The notes under the pieces were generated by a model that saw nothing but the letters and a program-made list of their open reading frames with translations, was not told the origin of the DNA and did not search any database. Below are positions 35,073 through 47,179 of a stretch of 64,000 bases of DNA, piece by piece (position 1 is the stretch's first letter; each line of letters starts with the position of its first letter). This stretch comes from Hyparrhenia diplandra (taxonomy: Eukaryota > Streptophyta > Magnoliopsida > Poales > Poaceae), in NCBI GenBank assembly GCA_015847255.1, contig JADLZK010001935.1, positions 1 to 64,000 on the forward strand, read 5' to 3'. A program made the translations under genes and the position numbers.

Positions 35073-38000
35073 ATGGAGGGCGATGACTTCACACCGGAGG
35101 GCGGCAAGCTCCCCGAGCTCAAGCTAGGTCCGTGCGTTCGCGCGCGCCACACCTTCCTATGTTTCTTTAGATCCGTCGGATCACTCGCTTCTCTTTGTCT
35201 TATTTTTTTCTCTTTTGGTTGTGCAGATGCGAGGCAAGCGCAGGGTTTCATCTCCTTCTTCAAGAGGCTGCCGCAGGTGCGCTCCCTCGATTTCACTTTG
35301 GGCTCAGTTTTGGGGACTATTTTGGAGTCTTTTTTAGTTGGCTGATTTATTTCCCTTTATTTTTCCTTTTTGGTCTGTCAGGATCCCCGGGCCGTTCGTC
35401 TCTTCGACCGCAGGGTAAGTGAATCCAATACATGTGGATGGATGTGAACCTTTTTTTGTTTATTTTTATCACGGGCAATAGGATGAACTTGAGAAAAGGG
35501 GGGAAATGGCTCTGGTACGAGACTGTTGCTACTGTTAGAAAATATGGACAGTTGTGCCTTTTATTGTCGCCTGATAAGTGAACGCGTATATTGCAGATGA
35601 TTCATAGCTACAATAGTGTTGGTTCAGTTTAGGGATTTAATTCCTTATATCAGCGTCATGTGCTTATATGTTTAATTCAAAGTCCTCAATAACCTAAAAC
35701 TGGTAATAATGAGGTAGCAAACTATGGAACTTTTTGGCATTTGGGAGCAGTGCTGTGTACTTTGGAACTTGGATTACATAATCTATGACCGCAGTTTTTT
35801 TATCCAATACGATCGCGGCGCTGCCTGAAAGTGCATTTGAAGAAATGATCAACAATTGAGAAATTGTTTCCTTGGAAGGGGGCATAAACATTTAGATTTT
35901 TTTTCATGAAATTCATGCAGATATAAGATGGCATTTCTTCCAGACTTATTTCTAATATGAGGCACTCTTTTCTGCATTGAATTTGCATGCCAAAACTATC
36001 TTTGTACTATAGCAATCACTACTGTTGAGGGATACTGTGTCCAGGCAGAGTTAAATTTAGCTGTTTTTCTTTTTCTTTTTCTTTTGGGGATTTAATTCCT
36101 ATGTGTGTCAACCTTCCACTGTAAAATGGCATGCTATAACTAATGCTTGAATGTGGTTCAGGATTATTACACTGCCCATGGTGAGAATGCTACGTTTATT
36201 GCAAGGACATACTACCACACAATGTCTGCCTTGCGTCAATTAGGTAGCAGCTCTGATGGGATCTCAAGTGCCAGCGTGAGCAAGGCTATGTTTGAGACCA
36301 TTGCCCGCAACATTTTGTTGGAAAGGACTGACCGCACATTAGAGCTCTATGAGGGAAGTGGGTCAAGTTGGAGGCTAACAAAGTCTGGAACACCTGGAAA
36401 TATTGGTAGTTTTGAAGACATTCTGTTTGCAAACAATGACATGCAAGATTCACCAGTCATTGTTGCTTTGTTTCCAGTGTGCCGGGAAAGTCAGCTGTAT
36501 GTAGGGCTTAGTTTTTTGGATATGACCAATAGGAAGCTTGGGTTGGCTGAGTTCCCTGAAGATACCCGATTCACAAATGTTGAATCAGCTCTTGTTGCAT
36601 TAGGTTGCAAGGAGTGTCTTCTCCCAGAAGATTGTGAAAAAATCCATTGATCTGAATCCCCTTCGAGACGCCATTAGTAATTGTAATGTTCTGTTGACTG
36701 AGAAAAAAAGGCTGACTTCAAATCCAGGGATCTTGCACAAGATCTTGGTAGAATAATCAGGGGTTCTGTTGAGCCTGTACGTGATCTGCTGTCTCAGTTT
36801 GACTATGCTCTTGGTCCCCTTGGAGCTCTTTTATCTTATGCTGAGTTGCTAGCAGATGATACTAACTATGGAAACTACACAATTGAGAAGTACAATCTGA
36901 ACTGCTACATGCGACTTGATTCTGCTGCAGTAAGAGCATTAAACATTGCAGAAAGGAAAACTGATGTAAACAAGAACTTCAGTTTGTTTGGTTTGATGAA
37001 CAGAACCTGTACTGTTGGGATGGGAAAAAAGATTGCTTAACAGATGGCTGAAGCAACCTCTAATAGATGTTAATGAAATTAATAACCGATTAGACATGGT
37101 TCAGGCTTTTGTAGAGGACCCGGAGCTTCGTCAGGGACTCAGGCAACAACTTAAAAGGATATCAGATATTGATCGTCTAACACATGCTCCGAAAAGAAAT
37201 CAGCTACTCTGCAGCCTGTTGTCAAGCTTTACCAGGTTATTGCTGCAACCTACTGTTATTTTATTTTAATGATTTTGAAAGATAATTGTTTGCCTGAAAA
37301 TTTATTTTAATATACAGTATTTGTACGCTGCTAGTGTAAGGCTAATAACCTTTAATGAAAGGAGTGCACCTAACCTTTGTAGCACTCCCTCCAATTCCAA
37401 ATGTAGTTCCCTTTAGAATTCTAGTTGGTCAAACTTTTTTGTAACTTTGCCAATCAATATATAGGAAGCTATATGGATTGACAGCACATAGTTGATGTTA
37501 CTAGAATCATCATGGAAAATACTTTCATAATATGTAACAGTCAAAGTGTCATGCTAGAGACTGTGTCGTTGTCCTAGGCCTACATTTTGAATTACAAGGA
37601 ATGCTTATTTCTGTGTATTTGTGCATAACATTTGAGGAAACAGAGTAGACTTAGGTTTCTTAAAACAAGGGCAACACCTTCTAAGATGCATGCCTTTTTC
37701 CACAATTTTTTAACCCATTTACTTATTGGTTTTGCAGTCCTGTAGCAGAATCTCTTACATCAAGGGCATTCTTCAGCAATATGATGGCCAATTTTCCACA
37801 TTGATAAGGTCAAAGTTTCTTGAACCATTAGAAGAATGGATGACAGAGAATCGATTTGGTCGGTTTTCTGAACTTGTTGAGACAGCTATTGATCTTGATC
37901 AGCTGGAGAATGGAGAGTACAGAATATCTCCTCTATATAATTCTGATTTGGGTGTACTAAAGGATGAGCTTTCTGTGGTTGAAAATCACATAAATAATCT

Positions 38001-41000
38001 GCACGTGGATACAGCTAGTGATCTGGATCTTTCTGTTGATAAGCAACTGAAGCTAGAAAAAGGACCTCTTGGACATGTGTTCAGAATATCAAAGAAAGAG
38101 GAGCAGAAAGTCAGGAAGAAGCTCACTGGCAGCTACTTAATCATAGAAACTCGTAAAGATGGTGTAAAGTTCACAAGTTCTAAGCTGAAAAGGCTAAGTG
38201 ATGAATACCAGGCACTGTTTGGTGAGTACACAAGTTGCCAGAAAAAGGTGGTTGATGATGTAGTGAGGGTTTCAGGCACCTTCTCAGAGGTACACTAAGA
38301 TAATTATCTTAGCTTCATAGTTTATTTTTTTCTCTGTACAGATTGGGATAAATCTTCAATTCTTGGTGTAGGTATTTGAAAATTTTGCTGTAATTCTGTC
38401 GGAGCTGGATGTTTTACAAAGTTTTGCTGATTTGGCAACTATTTGCCCAGTTCCTTATGTTAGGCCAGAAATCACAGCATCGGTAAGAAACACTTCCTAA
38501 AACTCCTTTAAAATGACAAATTTTGAACATGCTCTAATCTTGAGAACACATTACAGGATGAAGGAGATATTGTTCTACTAGGTAGCAGACATCCTTGTCT
38601 AGAGGCACAAGATGGTGTTAACTTTATACCCAATGATTGCACTCTGGTAAGTTTCCTGTGATATGATATTTGCAATTGCAGCACTTAATTACTGAAGTTA
38701 GTGATGGTTCAATGGCCCTTAATAGGTGAGAGGGAAAAGTTGGTTTCAGATCATCACTGGGCCAAACATGGGAGGAAAATCCACATTTATAAGACAGGTT
38801 AGATTTGCACTTTCATGGTAAATTTTTGATGAACCAAAGGAATTTATTTATAATGTCATGGAAGTATAGGAAAGATGGTCCTAGAGTGCATTCATTCAAA
38901 CTTCTCTAGGGACCATTGATTTTGAGTAAAGCTTTTTGTATTGATAATGTGGAAATACTGTCTAATTAGTTGTGTAAAATTTTTCATAATATATAATTAT
39001 TTTTTTGTTGTCATATCGGTATAAAAGCTGTGGTCGAAGTTTCACATTTGCGGCCATGCGGTGTCCAAAACATAATACATTTACAGAGGGAGTATATGAC
39101 CACTATAATTCCTCTCTTATAATATATCATTTGTGGCAACCAAAGTTTGACCATTAGAAAGTATTTCTAAATACAAACCTAACGCGACCACTTTTTGTAG
39201 CACAAACTTTTCATATGCTTAGACCAGTTTGTCAAAGACAACAAAGTTTGAGTTTTGAAATATGTGTGTTCTTGGGATAGAGGGAGTACTGATCAATTAT
39301 TCATGCATATGACTATATGAGTGAATAATTAGCATTTGTTTTCAGTTATGGAAAATTTCACTTATAGTTACTAAATTTAGTAGAGCTCTCCATCTCCACT
39401 TCCCGAAAAACACATACTTAAAACATATGTGAACTTAAATGTGTAAATAAATATATAAATTTAGTGCTACACTTGGATCCACATCTTATGTGCTGTTCCA
39501 TTTTTATGCTCATATTATATATTGAACTACAAGTTGTCTGTGATGATTACCAACCACTACCACCCTATATGCATAATGCAAGCATTATAATGCAATAGTA
39601 TTATAATAAAGAGTCTGTATTTTCAAAAAAACCAAAATAAAGAGTTTGTGTGCTTATAATGCAATAGTAATAATAAAGAGTTTGTGTATTTTCTGTTAGA
39701 GTATATGCGCCCTTGGGGGCCTTGGGCCCGCGCCTAAGCCCATATGGCTGGGCTGCCTATTGATTGGAATAGATGGTGTTGATTAGGCAAGGATCACCGT
39801 AGGATTGGGTGTTTCTATAAACCCTAATGATCCTTGCCTATATATGTACCTGTACTCTTTTGCCATCTGTCAATCAATAATTCCGAGACGTATTGCTCTC
39901 ATTTTCAAACCAAAAAAAGTTTGTGTGCTTGATACCTTCTGTGATTTGTTTTTTCTGTTTTCTGGATAGCCATGTGGGGTGATTTATTGAGTAGCGTATT
40001 CATACATATTTGATCCAAAAACCTTACACAAGCAGATGGATTGCCCAGAAATTTAAATCTCCATGATTGCTAAAGAAGGGTTTTGCTAGGACCCAAAATG
40101 TTGCTGGTACAAAGTCAGCTGCATGGGCATGTATATGACTCCTCTTGATATACTCTTTGAAGAGTTGATGGTAAATGGGGCCTTTTATCCCAAGAATCCA
40201 GTAAAGAGTTTTAACATTGTTCTGTTAACTCCTTGATCAATGTGTTTGGAAAAACTGAAAGCAAACCAGTTTGATTCAGTTGGAGTGCATTTGGAATTTT
40301 GGACATGTTAAACATACTGTGTGAAGTTCCTCCATGTTCTAGCTCCATCTTCTAATGCTTGGACGTTGGCTACTGAATTTAATATATATTTCTAACATAT
40401 TACTTGAAACAGCCAATAATACCTTTTGCTGCTTACATTCCTTCATTTATCAGCTTGTCCATCTTAATTTTCATATGGGAATCAGGTTGGTGTAAATGTC
40501 TTGATGGCGCAAGTTGGTTCCTTTGTACCTTGTGATCAAGCAAGTGTTAGTGTGAGGGATTGTATTTTTGCTCGTGTTGGTGCTGGTGATTGCCAAGTAA
40601 GTTGGTTTGGTCATCTAAGTATTTTGTTCTTAAGTTTATATTGGAAATTCGCTTTTGCTGCAATTACAAATACCTCATCGTGTTCTCTTGCTTTAGCTAC
40701 TTGTAGTTGTACAAATGTTGCAAATCAAAGATGCAAACAAGCAGTGTTTATCTTCCTTTAATATAAGATGCTCAGTCCTCCTGCGTGTTTGATAAAAAAA
40801 AAAAAGGTGCAAATGATCAGGATAAAAGAACATGAACTAGACGAATGACACATTTGCTATATTAGTCAAGTCTATTTTCTTCTGAAGAATGAAAATTGTT
40901 CATTTTTTTCTTGAACTGGCATGTGAGCTTATATTAAGGAGAAGAGCAAAGTACACAAAAGCTGTATAAATCCAGCAAAAACAGGACTCACACCACACAC

Positions 41001-43268
41001 AAACCCCCAGTGGTGGAGCCAGGATAAGAATCTACCTATGGCAAAGTTCCCAGTAGTAATGGCGCACACAACGCAGGGACTGCAGCAGGCCAGTAGCCAG
41101 CAGGGACTTTGCCGGCGGGCAGGTATGGCGGCCGCCAGGGCTCGCCATACTGGTGGCTCCGCCGCTGAAACCCCCAAAGGCCAACACACTCAACTCATAC
41201 AAACTCAGATACATAGGGACCAGAACAGCTTGCCCCTCTCCTACAGCTCCTAGGAGGAGATTAGAGCCAGTAGCTCCTCATGTGTGTAGTTTTTCTTCTT
41301 TTTGAACGAAAATGGCAGGAGCTCTGCCTCTCAATTAAGAGAGGAAAGAGTTCAAAACACACATTGCACGTTGATCCCTCCAATAACTAAACCCTTCCTT
41401 TTAAATTCAACGGATAATGATGGCAGGGTATTTTCTCATAGTAAGATGAAACTTTCTGTTACTCTGAAGCAAGCATTAAATTTATATCCTTCTGCAAAGT
41501 ATGATGTCGTAAACTATTATGTTTGCATTTATTTGGCAGCTTCATGGTGTATCAACTTTTATGCAAGAAATGCTTGAAACAGCATCCATCCTAAAAGCGC
41601 CTCTGATAAGTCTCTTATAATTATTGATGAGCTGGGACGTGGAACTTCCACGTATGATGGATTTGGTCAGTGCTGTATAGCTTTTCTTGTTTCTTCTCTT
41701 ACAAGTTTGTTAATCATCTCTCCTTTTGTTTGTTTTTAGCATTCATAGACAACCATCTGTACTACTTCTAGGTGATATTGAACTCTTGACTTTTAAATAG
41801 TGTTGGTATAAGATTAAGCTGGAAATTTGCATATTTTTAAGCTCACTGTACTAGCATTGCATAAATTACACTTTGTAATTGGTTAGATACATCTCTTGGA
41901 CCAAAAAATAAGTAATTCCCTGTACCCTTGCACTTGCTGATAAATGTTCCATTCACCAGAGGTAATTGGCTGGTTACTGCTGTTAATCAGACCCATCAGG
42001 CTGATCTAGGAAAATAAAAATTATGTGTTCCTTTTAAATTGTTTTGAATTAAAACCTAGAACAAAGGAGCATTTATATCGCCGGTGTTTCTTTTGGTTAT
42101 GTAACAGTGCTCAAACATCATTAGTGAATGGTACATTGTATGGAATGGGGCTTCTATACAGATAAAAGAAACAAATTGTTTTGGGGCAAAACTGTATTTT
42201 TGTATTTGCTTGCTTCCCTCTGTGTCTAGTTGTGCTATTGTTGATTTTGGATGCGGTTAACAACCTGCTGCATGCTACCATGCCGACAATTCTTAGTGTA
42301 ATCATTCGTTGGTAACTACCTGATTGATATATTATTTGTTATCAGGTCTTGCATGGGCTATCTGTGAGCATCTTGTGGAAGTGACTCGGCGCCTACCTTG
42401 TTTGCAACCCATTTCCATGAATTAACTGCATTAGAACATAGAAGTGATGATAAGCACCAACACGTTTCAAATATCGGAATTGCAAATTATCATGTGGGTG
42501 CTCACATAGACCCATCAAGTCGGAAGTTAACTATGCTTTTTACAAGGTATGTCACGATGTGAAATTCTTGTCCACATTCAATGTTACAGAAACAAGTTGG
42601 CATTATTGTTTTTCCAAATGATGCCTCCTATTACAATATTTCCATGTTCGTGTTGTAGGTTGAACCTGGTGCATGCGACCAAAGTTTTGGTATTCATGTT
42701 GCAGAATTTGCTAATTTTCCAGAAGCTGTTGTTGCCCTTGCAAAAGCAAAGCAGCAGAGTTAGAAGACTTCTCTACTACACCTACCTTTTCTGATGATTC
42801 GAAAGACGAGGTATATGAATTGAAATGCACATGCTTCCTCCCATGTGAGCGACCTTATCATGGAGAAAATGAATATGATTCATAATTCAACTATACTGAC
42901 AGTAGTATATTTTTAAGTTTTTATGGTCATTAATGAATTTATGGTAAAATTACATTTATCTGATGCACAGTTCATGGGAGCTTTGGTGCAGAGGGTATCT
43001 TTCTTCCCCATTCTGTGCAACTCAAACCTCTTTCTAAACTAGCAAGTGTTCTGTGCAGGTTGGATCAAAACGCAAGAGGGTATTTAGCCCAGATGATGTC
43101 ACCAGAGGAGCTGCTCGGGCTCGACGTTTCCTTGAGGAATTTGCCGCATTGCCTACAATAGGTGAGAGTGAGATGGATGGGAGCAAGATCTTGGAGCTGA
43201 CCGCCAAAATGAGAGCTGACTTGCAGAAAGATGCAGCTGACAATCCTTGGCTTCAGCAGTTCTTCTGA
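35073..43268 (+). CDS. MSH2: DNA mismatch repair protein MSH2, 13 exons
   Basis: MSH2 is the common subunit of MutS-alpha, MutS-beta and the plant MutS-gamma heterodimers, which recognise mispairs in the nucleus. Exons: 35073-35127, 35227-35276, 35382-35414, 36162-37235, 37738-38289, 38372-38482, 38557-38646, 38726-38797, 40486-40596, 41540-41665, 42346-42546, 42659-42810 and 43059-43268. The start MEGDDFTPEGGKLPELKL is family-typical. The protein shows the MutS connector and lever region in exon 4, the clamp in exon 5, Walker A 'TGPNMGGKS' in exon 8 and Walker B 'IIIDELGRGTSTYDG' in exon 10, ending 'DNPWLQQFF'. Eight length differences break the frame: runs at 36637-36642, 36703-36709, 37025-37030, 37186-37196, 41597, 42388, 42537-42541 and 42751. 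Allowing for them, all phases fit and the product is 945 residues, as expected for plant MSH2. Introns 8 and 9 are enlarged by mobile elements. Confidence 0.97.
39694..39901 (+). mobile_element. Solo LTR, 208 bp, in MSH2 intron 8
   Basis: The sequence begins TGTTAGAG and ends GCTCTCA (TG...CA). It is flanked by an identical 5-bp TTTTC (39,689-39,693 and 39,902-39,906). Inside are a TATA-like 'cctatatatg' and 'caatcaataa' about 35 bp later, the layout of a short LTR promoter plus polyadenylation signal in plus orientation. Its size suits a TRIM or small Copia LTR left by recombination. It lies wholly within an intron of the host gene, in the same orientation. Confidence 0.75.
40905..41345 (-). 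mobile_element. LINE 3'-end fragments in MSH2 intron 9
   Basis: Read on the minus strand, two segments end in plant-LINE-like 3' tails. One is 'ctcttctccttaatataagc', finishing in an A-rich tail near 40,905. The other is an 'aattgagaggcagagctcctg' type tail, finishing in a short A run near 41,297. The DNA between them is GC-richer than the surrounding intron. Target duplications were not resolved. They account for much of the 943-bp intron 9. Confidence 0.45.
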
Positions 43269-45489
43269 AGCTAATTAATCCCTGCGTGGATGGAGATTTC
43301 ACTAAGGTTAAACCATAAGAGAACCTCGTTGATGCTAGGATCTCCCGATCCATTTTGTTAATACGTATCAGCGGATGTACTCTAATCTCTAGGCTTAGCA
43401 GAACAAGCAGTAGACTTTGCCACATCATCATGTGCAGTGCAACAAAAAAGACCATGTGCATATGTAACGCGGTAGTGCTACTGCTGCTTATCGATTGCAT
43501 GCAGTTACTCTGTTGAGTCTATTCTACGGTTCTGGCCTGTCTGATTGCACGCCGTGTACAGCCGTGAAGTCTGCTGTGCCACTCTGATCGAAGCTTGAAG
43601 CTTCTGCAATGTCTATTGTTGTGCTGATTGTCTAGCAAAATTGTTGCAGTCCAAGTAGGGATGATAGTTTATAGGGACTGTTGGGATTTTGTCGAGGATG
43701 ATCTCACAACGGCCTTTAATCAATTTTTCAACCCAACCTTCCAAACTCATCAAACATTCCCAGGAAGGCTGATGCGATTGTGAGTCAAGACTTAAGAGGC
43801 CCGTCAGCCTAATGCATAGTGTAGCGAGGATCCTCTCCAATTTAGCGAATATACTTGTGACTCATCATTTTTATAATGTGGCTCTTGTTTTCATTAAAAA
43901 CTGGTCCATTTTCTCTACACCTAGAACGTGGTACGCAGGCCGCAGATAGCAAAAACTTTTGATACTATCATGTTGTGCATCCTTATCCTTGCCTTTCTAT
44001 GGGTAACACAAGAGTGCATATTGAAAGGAGAGAATGGCCCAAGAGGAATTGTGAATTAAGCATGTAGTCTCTAAAAACTTTAAAGCAACCGCCGTAAACT
44101 ATATAATTCTACTTACCCTTTGAACGGATTAAGCATATGGCTACAAAGGCCATACTAAGATTGAGTCCTTAAGGCCATCACACTAAACATACCTTTAGTC
44201 AAGAGCACTATGAACAGGTTCTTAGTGTGGAACTAAACCCTATATGACTAAGCATACTCTAGCATGGAGAATCCTAATTATCACCCAATGATTCTTGCAC
44301 TCAACAAAGAGCAAAACACAAAGCCAAGACATAAAAGTACATGAAAAAAAGAAAGAAAAACAAGACAAAGAAAACAACGACCACATGCATAGAACACCAT
44401 ACTTGACTAGAAAGACTCGGAGGTAAAATCGAAGTACTCCCTCCATCCTAGATTAGAAGAAGCTCTCAAGGATGGCACAACTACTAAAGTTCAAGCCACA
44501 TGATCTGAATGCAAGTGGCGGATCTAGAAACAAAGCATTTTTAGACCTTTTGGGTAGGGCTAAATCTATATTTTTATGAGTTGTCTTATGCTAAATATAG
44601 GAATTGTTAAGGTGATTTCTCGGTCCGCAGCTCGGGGTGTAGATCCGCCCCAATCTAAATGCCCCTATGAATACTCTCGGTGATGTATAGTTACCAAGGG
44701 GATGGCACAAGTTCTAGTTGATGCACGAGCCTCTAGCGGTGCACCTAACACCTACTCCTCCGGCCTCAAAATAATTCATCGTGTTTGACCGCCGCCTTAT
44801 TCAAATTATTTATATAATTTAAAAAATAAATAAATTATTATTAAAGTATCTCTAATAATAAAATAAGTCACATCAAAATGGAAGATGTTTATATAAAAAA
44901 ATTTGAATAAGACGAATGGTCCAAACATGATATCTTAAAAGTCAACATGATGAGTTATTTTGAGGACGGAGGAAGACGATCCTGGTACATAGGCAACCTC
45001 CTCTTCAAAAAAAATGTCAAAAAAAAGCAAGTCGTTTTTAGGCTATATCTATATGTCGTGTGTCTCATCCTATACGAGTAGGAGTACATACCCGATCATC
45101 ATCACCTCCCGGCTTACATTTGTTCAATATCACATGAAAAACAATAAACGATGTGATGTTGAACAAGTATGAGCCGGCGAGGAGATGATGATGATGATGA
45201 GTGTGTACTCTACTACTGTATAGAACGGGTGATGAGACACACCAAAGAGACATGAGCTAGGACGCTTTCTGATACATAAGGAATTGCTTTTAGAGACATC
45301 TTTGAATCCTAAAAGGACTTTTTTTTTTTCAGAAATCCTAAAAGGACTTTTTATTATGGGATGGAGGTAGTAAACCCAGCAGTACACGCGCTACACCTAC
45401 ACCCCCTTCTCCTGCTCTCCCCGAACCCGCACCTCTTCCTCAAGCCCAAGACGCTGACCCTCTCCCTCTCGTCCTCCTCCCTCACCTCC
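43269..45489. other. Intergenic downstream of MSH2
   Basis: 43.27-43.60 kb is the expected MSH2 3' UTR. 43.6-44.75 kb holds no supported gene. A MITE occupies 44,755-44,974. 45.0-45.25 kb carries an inverted pair of 'catcatcatcacctcccggc' / 'gccggcgaggagatgatgat', possibly a further small MITE-like hairpin around 45,090-45,200. 45.25-45.49 kb is the promoter side of the next gene. Confidence 0.5.
44755..44974. mobile_element. Stowaway-like MITE (~220 bp)
   Basis: The left end CTCCTCCGGCCTCAAAATAA pairs with the right end 'ttattttgaggacggagga'. Further inside, 'catcgtgtttgac' pairs with 'gtcaacatgatga'. A TA precedes the left end (44,753-44,754). The middle is very AT-rich. The structure is typical of Tc1/mariner-derived MITEs in grass genomes. 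Confidence 0.7.
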
Positions 45490-47179
45490 ATGGCTTCCTC
45501 CTCGCCGCCCGCCCCCGGCACCGATGCCTGGGAGGTCGTCACCCCACTGCCTCACCAGTCACCCACTTAGACGGCGGGCTTGATGACTACGCCATCTTCC
45601 CGCCGCGGCTGCACGAGGGGCTGGGCCTGGACGGCGAGCCCGAGGAGGTGGCAGCGGCGGCGAAGGAGGAGGGTGAGGACGTTGAGGAGAACGAAGAGTG
45701 GCTGTGGGGGGTGGGAGAGGTGCCGCTTGGCGGCGAGGCGCGCTTGGGCGGCTGGGGTCGGGACCGTCCAGGACCGGCTGCTCGTGCACGGCGCGTGTGG
45801 ATGCCCGGCGGTGAGGCCTGCCGTGTGGTCGGCTGCAGCGGCGGCCGCTGTGGTGGGCGCGCTTCTGTACGCCCGTCGTCGGGATAGGAGGGAACGGACC
45901 TGCTCGTGCTTCTCTCCAAGGAAAAGGATAAGGTTTGGATCTCTCTGTAACCTCTTAATCGTGATGCCAAGCGCTGTCAATCAGTCAATGTGAATTTGTA
46001 GTTAAGTAGCTAGTTTCTGTCATGGGATGATCCCCTGGACGAACAGTATGGTGAGATAGAAACTAGTTGTTTATTGTGGTTCTAAACAAATGTGGTTAGT
46101 TTCGTTTAGGCTATAGAACAAGCAAGATATTTATCTGAAGTCCAATATGAAGTGAACTTCAGAACCTGATAGCTTGATCTTGCACTGGTTGGTTTGTGGC
46201 AAAGCCGAATTGATCATATCGAAGGAGTTAGGTTGGTAATTGGCATCATCTGCATTTGAACTGTGGCCAGTATGTCTAGTGACATGCGCATTCACTGCTT
46301 GGATCAAATTCAAACTAAGGGATAATGTATATGAATTTGTGTAACAAGAGTAGAATGATGCCTTACCAATGCTTATATCCAGTTGGCATTAGTTTGATAC
46401 TTGGTTTTGTTAGACCCGTGTATGATTGATCGATCACTTTGCAATCAGTCCTCTTCTTAATGTTTGGTTTTATACCATTATTGATTATTGATATTCTCGT
46501 CAAGATTTGGTTCAGGGAGGCAGATGTCAAACTTTAGTAAATATTGCAATTTCTGGTGTCCTCTTTCCTCCAACATCTCACTAATTTGCACACTTAGGTC
46601 TCTACTGTGTGATATCTAGGCCCTCTTTGGCAGGGCTTGGGATTCTCAAGGATGGTGAAGCCACGGAAAGTCCCGTTTTGTTGGCTTCGCTTTCTGGCCA
46701 AAGATGGCTTTGGCTTTGGCTTCTTTGTTTTTAGTTTGGTTTTGGCTTAAAATCCTTTTTCATGTGTGCATATGTGGTAGGGCTTTTGATTAAGCCAGCG
46801 GAGAAGCCCCAACAAAACCCCTGCCAAAGAGGGCCTTAGTTTTGGTGGATTCGCCAATGTTTGTTCTATTTTTTTAACTTACAAATATTTTATGCTGGAT
46901 CTAAAGGTTAAGGTAATTGTGCCAAACTATTTGATATTCTCCACCGAGCAACGTCTAGATTAAGGAAGCATTTAAGTGCATTAGACCAATATAAATGTTA
47001 ATGTAATGATTGATATTCCAGAACTCATTGGATTCTTGCTTTTCCTTGTGCAGAGGATAGCACAACTGCTGCATCAAATTGCTTTAATGAGTGACATTAG
47101 AGGCGGCAATGAAGCAGTGAAGATTATCCGAACTCCTAATCATTTTTCGCTGTTGAAAGGTTCAGCTGCTATGTTGTAG
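45490..47179 (+). CDS. Unrecognised single-pass membrane protein, two exons
   Basis: I do not recognise a named family. Exon 1 is 45,490-45,932 and exon 2 is 47,054-47,179, with a GT/AG intron of 1.12 kb. An in-frame ATG at 45,361 is also possible; 45,490 (MASSSPPAPGTDAWEVV) was chosen for its context. The N-terminal half is acidic ('EEVAAAAKEEGEDVEENEEW'). One hydrophobic Ala/Val/Leu stretch near the end of exon 1 is followed by a cluster of Arg residues, then 'LLVLLSKEKDK' joins 'RIAQLLHQIALMSDIRGGNEA' across the intron as an amphipathic helix. The layout suggests an acidic domain, one membrane span and a coiled C-terminal tail. Three length differences (near 45,555, 45,740 and 45,895) interrupt the frame; with them the coding length is 190 codons. 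Function unknown. Confidence 0.65.
46619..46835. mobile_element. Tourist/PIF-like MITE in the intron of the membrane-protein gene
   Basis: The left end GGCCCTCTTTGGCAGGG is matched by the exact inverse CCCTGCCAAAGAGGGCC at the right end, a perfect 17-bp terminal repeat. The flanks are 'cta' and 'tta', close to the TTA/TAA target preference of PIF/Harbinger elements. The 217-bp body is low in complexity ('tttggctttggcttc') and non-coding. Confidence 0.75.

Noticed and set aside
35073..43268. MSH2 as a pseudogene
   Set aside because: Frame breaks are small length changes mainly in homopolymer runs, splice phases all agree once they are allowed for, and catalytic motifs are intact. Sequence error is more likely than decay.
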